DNA from: Paraglomus occultum | Lineage: Eukaryota > Glomeromycota > Glomeromycetes > Paraglomerales > Paraglomeraceae | Length of the DNA: 10,979 nt | NCBI GenBank assembly: GCA_910592205.1 | Contig: CAJVPJ010001268.1 | Coordinates: forward strand, 1 to 10,979 | Reading direction: 5' to 3' | Position numbers and translations under genes: made by a program | Part shown: one piece after another, positions 7,895 through 10,979 of the stretch | Layout: each line of letters starts with the position of its first letter | Numbering within the stretch: the first letter of the stretch is position 1 | The notes under the pieces: model-generated | What the model saw: only the letters and a program-made list of their open reading frames with translations | Database searches by the model: none | What the model was told of the DNA's origin: nothing

Positions 7895-8455
7895 TTAATC
7901 AAAATAATTTATCTGAATCTGTTGGTTTACTAATAAATATTCGTGGTACTCATTCTGTAATTTCTCAACTCTTTTTATATCCCTTAATCAAGCATAGTAA
8001 GTAGGATTATAAATAGCTAAATCTTGTTTATTAGCAGCGATAATATTTATTCAATCGGCACACTCCTCATACGTAAAACCACAAAATTTCCATTCCCGAA
8101 CCAATTCAGGAGTGAAATTAGAGTTAATATTTGCTCAATCTCGTTCAGGCAAACTTATTATTCTCTTCGTTTTATTTTCTATAGTTTCAACTTCATCTTC
8201 ATTAGAGGAAGAATCAGAAATATCTTCTTTGTTACCATCATATTTATCTCTTAGTTTGTCTAATCTTCCTTCTTTTCTTTCTACATCATCAACTGTATAA
8301 CCCTGATTTTCAATATAAAGGGCAAAATCAGCATCCTCGGGTTCTAAACCAGCATCAATTCATTTTTGAACTTGCCAAATTTCAAAACCTTTACTTTCTC
8401 ACTGAGTTTGTAATTCGTCAGTAAAGTTTTCATGAATATCTGTTCATTCAGTCAT
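7895..8455 (-). CDS. Unrecognised protein made of two diverged copies of a Trp-rich module
   Basis: 186 residues in code 4, ATG at 8455 and TAA at 7895-7897; six of eight tryptophans are TGA, so a standard-code annotation misses the gene. Residues 4-36 and 107-139 are two copies of one module, aligned without a gap at an offset of 103. Both show the pattern W-x2-I-x2-NFT-x-EL-x3-W-x3-GF-x7-WI, about 12 of 33 positions identical. The second copy continues into a YYAWLRDIK segment. An acidic, Ser/Asn-rich linker (about 75-95) joins them. There is no signal peptide, membrane span or catalytic motif; the module may be a small helical binding unit. It is transcribed towards mazEF but has its own upstream region with a palindrome. 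I do not know a function, and none should be assumed from the neighbours. Confidence 0.75.
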
Positions 8456-8689
8456 GCTTCATTAAATAATATAGTTTATAACTATAATTAAGTTTTAAAC
8501 TTTTTTCTAAGCGCACCTTTTAGTTATACTCTAACTTTATTTTTTTCTGCCACAGAAAGCTCTTTTAGATATTTTGCACTATCTTTATATCTACAATGAG
8601 AAATGAGAAACTAATTTTTTATTTGAATTCTGATTTTTAATATTTTCACTGGTTTTGGTGCTATCGATTTCTCAAAAAATTAAATAAAG
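8456..8689. other. Divergent intergenic region, no gene seen
   Basis: This 234-base stretch separates the duplicated-module gene (minus) from the helicase gene (plus) and should hold both promoters. It contains a clean palindrome at 8471-8485 and a looser inverted repeat, AGTTA and TAACT, at about 8521-8536. The only ATG frame on the plus strand, at 8596, runs 14 codons and is not convincing. I see no tRNA or other structured RNA and no clear -35/-10 pair for the helicase gene. Confidence 0.5.
8471..8485. promoter_or_regulatory. Palindrome upstream of the duplicated-module gene, possible operator
   Basis: ATAGTT-TAT-AACTAT is a perfect inverted repeat of six bases around a three-base centre, 16 bases before the ATG at 8455. 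It overlaps the place where the minus-strand promoter should lie (a TATATTAT-like -10 follows it on that strand). This fits a binding site for a dimeric repressor. It is short and AT-rich, so it may be chance. Confidence 0.3.
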
Positions 8690-10582
8690 ATGGAATTTCT
8701 CCAAGAACTAAACGAACAACAAAAACAAGCTGTCTATGAAGAACATCCGCGAATATGTGTTATTGCTGGACCGGGTTGTGGAAAAACTAAAACCTTAGTT
8801 AGCCGCTTTATTTACTTACTAGCCGGAAAAAAAATTTCTCCTCAAAGTATCTTAGTTTTAACTTTTGCTAAAAAAGCCATTAAAGAAATTAAAAAAAGGG
8901 TTTTTTCTTACGTTACCACAGTTTCTCCCAAAGATTTGCATATTTATAATTTCCACTCCTTTTGTTTCCGCGTTTTAAATAAACATTCTTATTTATTAGG
9001 TTTTCCCGAAAGCAAATTTCCTGTTTATGACCGTCATGAACAAGAAACTGTAGTCCGAAAGATAATTTACCAACTTAACTATAATGCTGATCAAAAAGAA
9101 ATTAATACCATTATTGCTTACATTAGTGGTTGAAAAAATGGTAAACTTAGTGCTGACGATCTGTTAGAATTTGACGAATTAACCAAAAAAAGGTATGAAA
9201 TCTACCAAAAATATCAAGAATATTTGCAAACCAACAAAGCCTTAGACTTTAATGATTTACTCCTTTATACAATCGCTCTTTTTAATCATTACCCCAAAGT
9301 TAGAGAAGAATATCAAAAACAGTTTAATCATATTCTATTAGATGAATTCCAAGATATTAACGCTATTCAGTGAGAAATAATTAAGTTAATTTTAAGTGAT
9401 CAACAAAATGTTTTTCTAGTAGGAGATCCTAATCAAGCTATTTATGGTTTTCAAGGGGCTACTCCGGAACTGATTTCTTCTTTTAGCCAAGATAAAAACT
9501 GAAAAACTATTTACCTGAATACTAACTACCGCTCAACTAACAACATTATCAATCTAACTAATTCTTTTATCCAAAAAAATCAACCTAGTTTAGTTAATAA
9601 TCTCTTAAATTCTTCAAAACAAGAAGGAATAAAAGTAAATTGGATCAATGGTCGGTCAATACGTTCAATTGTTAGCCAAATCCGTTGGTTGATCCTCCGC
9701 GAGAAAATTGAGTTTAACGATATTGCTATCCTTTATCGAAACAATTATCTTTCTGGACGAATAGAACAAGAATTGATTGCCCAAAAAATCCCTTACGAAA
9801 TACTAGGATCTTTCAAATTTATTCAAAGGGAAGAAATCAAAGATGTTTTAGCACTCCTAAAAAGCATTATTTACCAAGACAATGTCTCCTTATTGAGAAC
9901 ACTGGGTCTTCAAGAAAAAATTGGAGCCCGCACTATTGAAAAAATTGAGCAAAACAGCGAAAAGGAAGGAATTAGCATCTATAATTACCTTAATAATTTT
10001 GCTACGATTACTAATTTAACTCAGGACAAGTTAGCCGCTGGGCAAGTCGAAAGAATTGGTCTAGTTATCCTCAAAATTAACAAATGAAAAGAAAAACTAG
10101 AAAAAGAAGGATCCTTAGATACTTTTCTTTTAGGAATTCTTAACGATTTTAACTACTGAGAGCACTTAAAAACCCGAATTAATGGTGCCGAAAGAGAAAA
10201 AAATGTCCAACAATTTATTAATATTGCTCAAAATTGAGAGAAAAAAAGAAGAAAAGAATATCCTAATTTAGGAGAATTACTTAACAACTTTTTACAATGA
10301 ATCATTATCGCTTTTGAGGACAAGAAATTAATTAAAACCCGGAACAATTTGATCCTTTCTTCGGTTCATCAAGCCAAAGGTTTAGAATTTGAAGTAGTAT
10401 TTTTTGTTTATCTAGATCAAGGAACCTTACCTTATAAAGAAACCCAAGACTTATTAGAAGAGAAACGCTTATTTTATGTAGGTATTACCCGTGCTAAAAG
10501 ATTACTATACTTATTGAGTAGTAAAGATTTATATTCTCCTTTTTTGGATGAGTTAGAACATTCCTTTTTAAATAAGATTTAA
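8690..10582 (+). CDS. pcrA: UvrD/PcrA-family superfamily 1 DNA helicase
   Basis: 630 residues, complete in code 4 with at least seven TGA tryptophans (first at residue 148). It should be an ATP-driven 3'-5' helicase or translocase acting in repair, replication restart or removal of proteins from DNA. All motifs are in order: LNEQQKQAV (7-15, Q motif), AGPGCGKT (26-33, Walker A), the FHSF segment of motif Ib (about 94-97), DEFQD (218-222, motif II), GDPNQAIYGFQGA (245-257, motif III), NYRST (279-283, motif IV), HQAKGLEFE (560-568, motif V) and GITRAK (598-603, motif VI). It stops only 27 residues after motif VI, whereas PcrA and UvrD of other bacteria run to about 720-750 with a C-terminal tail that includes the RNA-polymerase-binding part. 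It may thus be a second, shorter paralogue rather than the housekeeping PcrA. Confidence 0.9.
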
Positions 10583-10586
10583 GAAA

Positions 10587-10619
10587 AAGATAAAACTTTC
10601 TGCAAACTCTCTTTATCTT
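10587..10619. terminator. Weak hairpin between the convergent helicase and membrane-protein genes
   Basis: AAGATAAA at 10587-10594 and TTTATCTT at 10612-10619 can pair over eight bases around a 17-base loop. The element lies at the ends of two converging genes, where a two-way terminator would be expected. The stem is AT-rich, the loop is large and one arm overlaps the stop of the minus-strand gene, so this is weak support. Confidence 0.25.
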
Positions 10620-10979
10620 CTAATCTTCTTCCTAGATATTTTATAAACAATCAATACTAATAAAGTAATTATTCCTACGGTGCCAGCAATTGGTTTGATT
10701 GGTCAAGGCTTTTCGTTATTATTATTATTATTATGCAAATCTTGCCGAGTAAGATTAGAAAAATCTTGGGAATTACTGATTAACTCTTGATCAGAGAACT
10801 TACCTCACGAAATTTGTTTACTGCCTTCAAGTATCTCACCTTTCTGTTTTACCACTTCAACTGCAACTTCTTTTTTCAGAAACTTTTTAGGAATTAGAAC
10901 ACCTTTTTTTGCTCTGCCTCTTTCAGTCACTGTTTTGCCTAATCTATCCTCTCAATGAAAAGAAACAGAAATGCCAGTT
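10613..10979 (-). CDS. C-terminal part of a membrane protein with a single C-terminal span (partial)
   Basis: The gene enters from the right edge and ends at TAA 10613-10615, leaving 121 complete codons. The frame stays open only with TGA as tryptophan (three or more cases). The visible part has a charged soluble region with basic patches, a Ser/Asn-rich stretch with a run of six asparagines, then a hydrophobic span of about 17-20 residues starting near PIAGTVGI, and a short basic tail (KISRKKIRR). This is the layout of a protein held by one C-terminal membrane span with the tail in the cytoplasm, so the bulk may lie outside the cell if an N-terminal signal exists beyond the window. The sequence before the span does not form an LPXTG sortase signal. 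I do not recognise the family. Confidence 0.65.
10715..10732. repeat. Trinucleotide repeat coding for poly-asparagine
   Basis: Six units, one GTT and five ATT, read on the minus strand as six Asn codons just before the membrane span of the partial gene. Such a run can change length by slippage in whole codons, which would lengthen or shorten the linker without breaking the frame. Confidence 0.6.

Noticed and set aside
8024-8300. Two overlapping plus-strand frames of 76 and 62 residues
   Set aside because: Antisense shadows of the duplicated-module gene; they have no recognisable motif and carry Ser/Phe bias.
8596-8640. 14-codon plus-strand frame upstream of the helicase gene
   Set aside because: Too short, no start signal and nothing to support translation.
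1-10979. CRISPR array, insertion sequence, tRNA or rRNA gene
   Set aside because: No regularly spaced repeats, no transposase motifs or paired terminal repeats, and no cloverleaf or rRNA-like stretch were seen on either strand.

Overview
This AT-rich window comes from a bacterium that reads UGA as tryptophan (genetic code 4). At least eight genes stay open only if TGA is sense. TGA falls where tryptophan is expected, for example in the EGWDV motif of the restriction helicase. A mollicute (Mycoplasma/Spiroplasma side of the class, or an uncultured endosymbiont relative) is the simplest reading; the sequence does not fix the genus. No start codon in the window has a convincing Shine-Dalgarno sequence. 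In this code all larger genes are complete, except one cut by the right edge and one short remnant.

Layout, left to right. 6-308 (minus): a ribbon-helix-helix antitoxin whose toxin partner is probably just off the left edge. 363-761 (minus): a 49-residue single-span membrane peptide, then a damaged, shortened relative of the HI0074/HEPN nucleotidyltransferase-partner family. 880-1647 (plus): a complete acyl-protein-thioesterase-type serine hydrolase. 1679-6245 (minus): a type III restriction-modification operon in the order mod, a membrane-anchored coiled-coil gene, res. 6272-7153 (plus): an unrecognised 293-residue gene that shares a 26 bp divergent promoter gap with mod and contains no TGA codons. 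7159-7795 (minus): a complete overlapping mazEF-type toxin-antitoxin pair whose antitoxin is a paralogue of the one at 6-308. 7895-8455 (minus): an unrecognised 186-residue protein built from two diverged copies of a Trp-rich module. 8690-10582 (plus): a UvrD/PcrA-family helicase that stops soon after motif VI. 10613-10979 (minus): the C-terminal part of a tail-anchored-looking membrane protein, cut by the right edge.

The middle of the window (about 1.7-7.8 kb) reads as a small defence cluster: restriction-modification, an adjacent unknown gene and a toxin-antitoxin pair. The two places most likely to hold something undescribed are the membrane coiled-coil gene wedged between mod and res, with the unknown gene divergent from mod, and the duplicated-module protein at 7895-8455. 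All functional links are inferred from gene order and motifs read by eye; no database search was possible.
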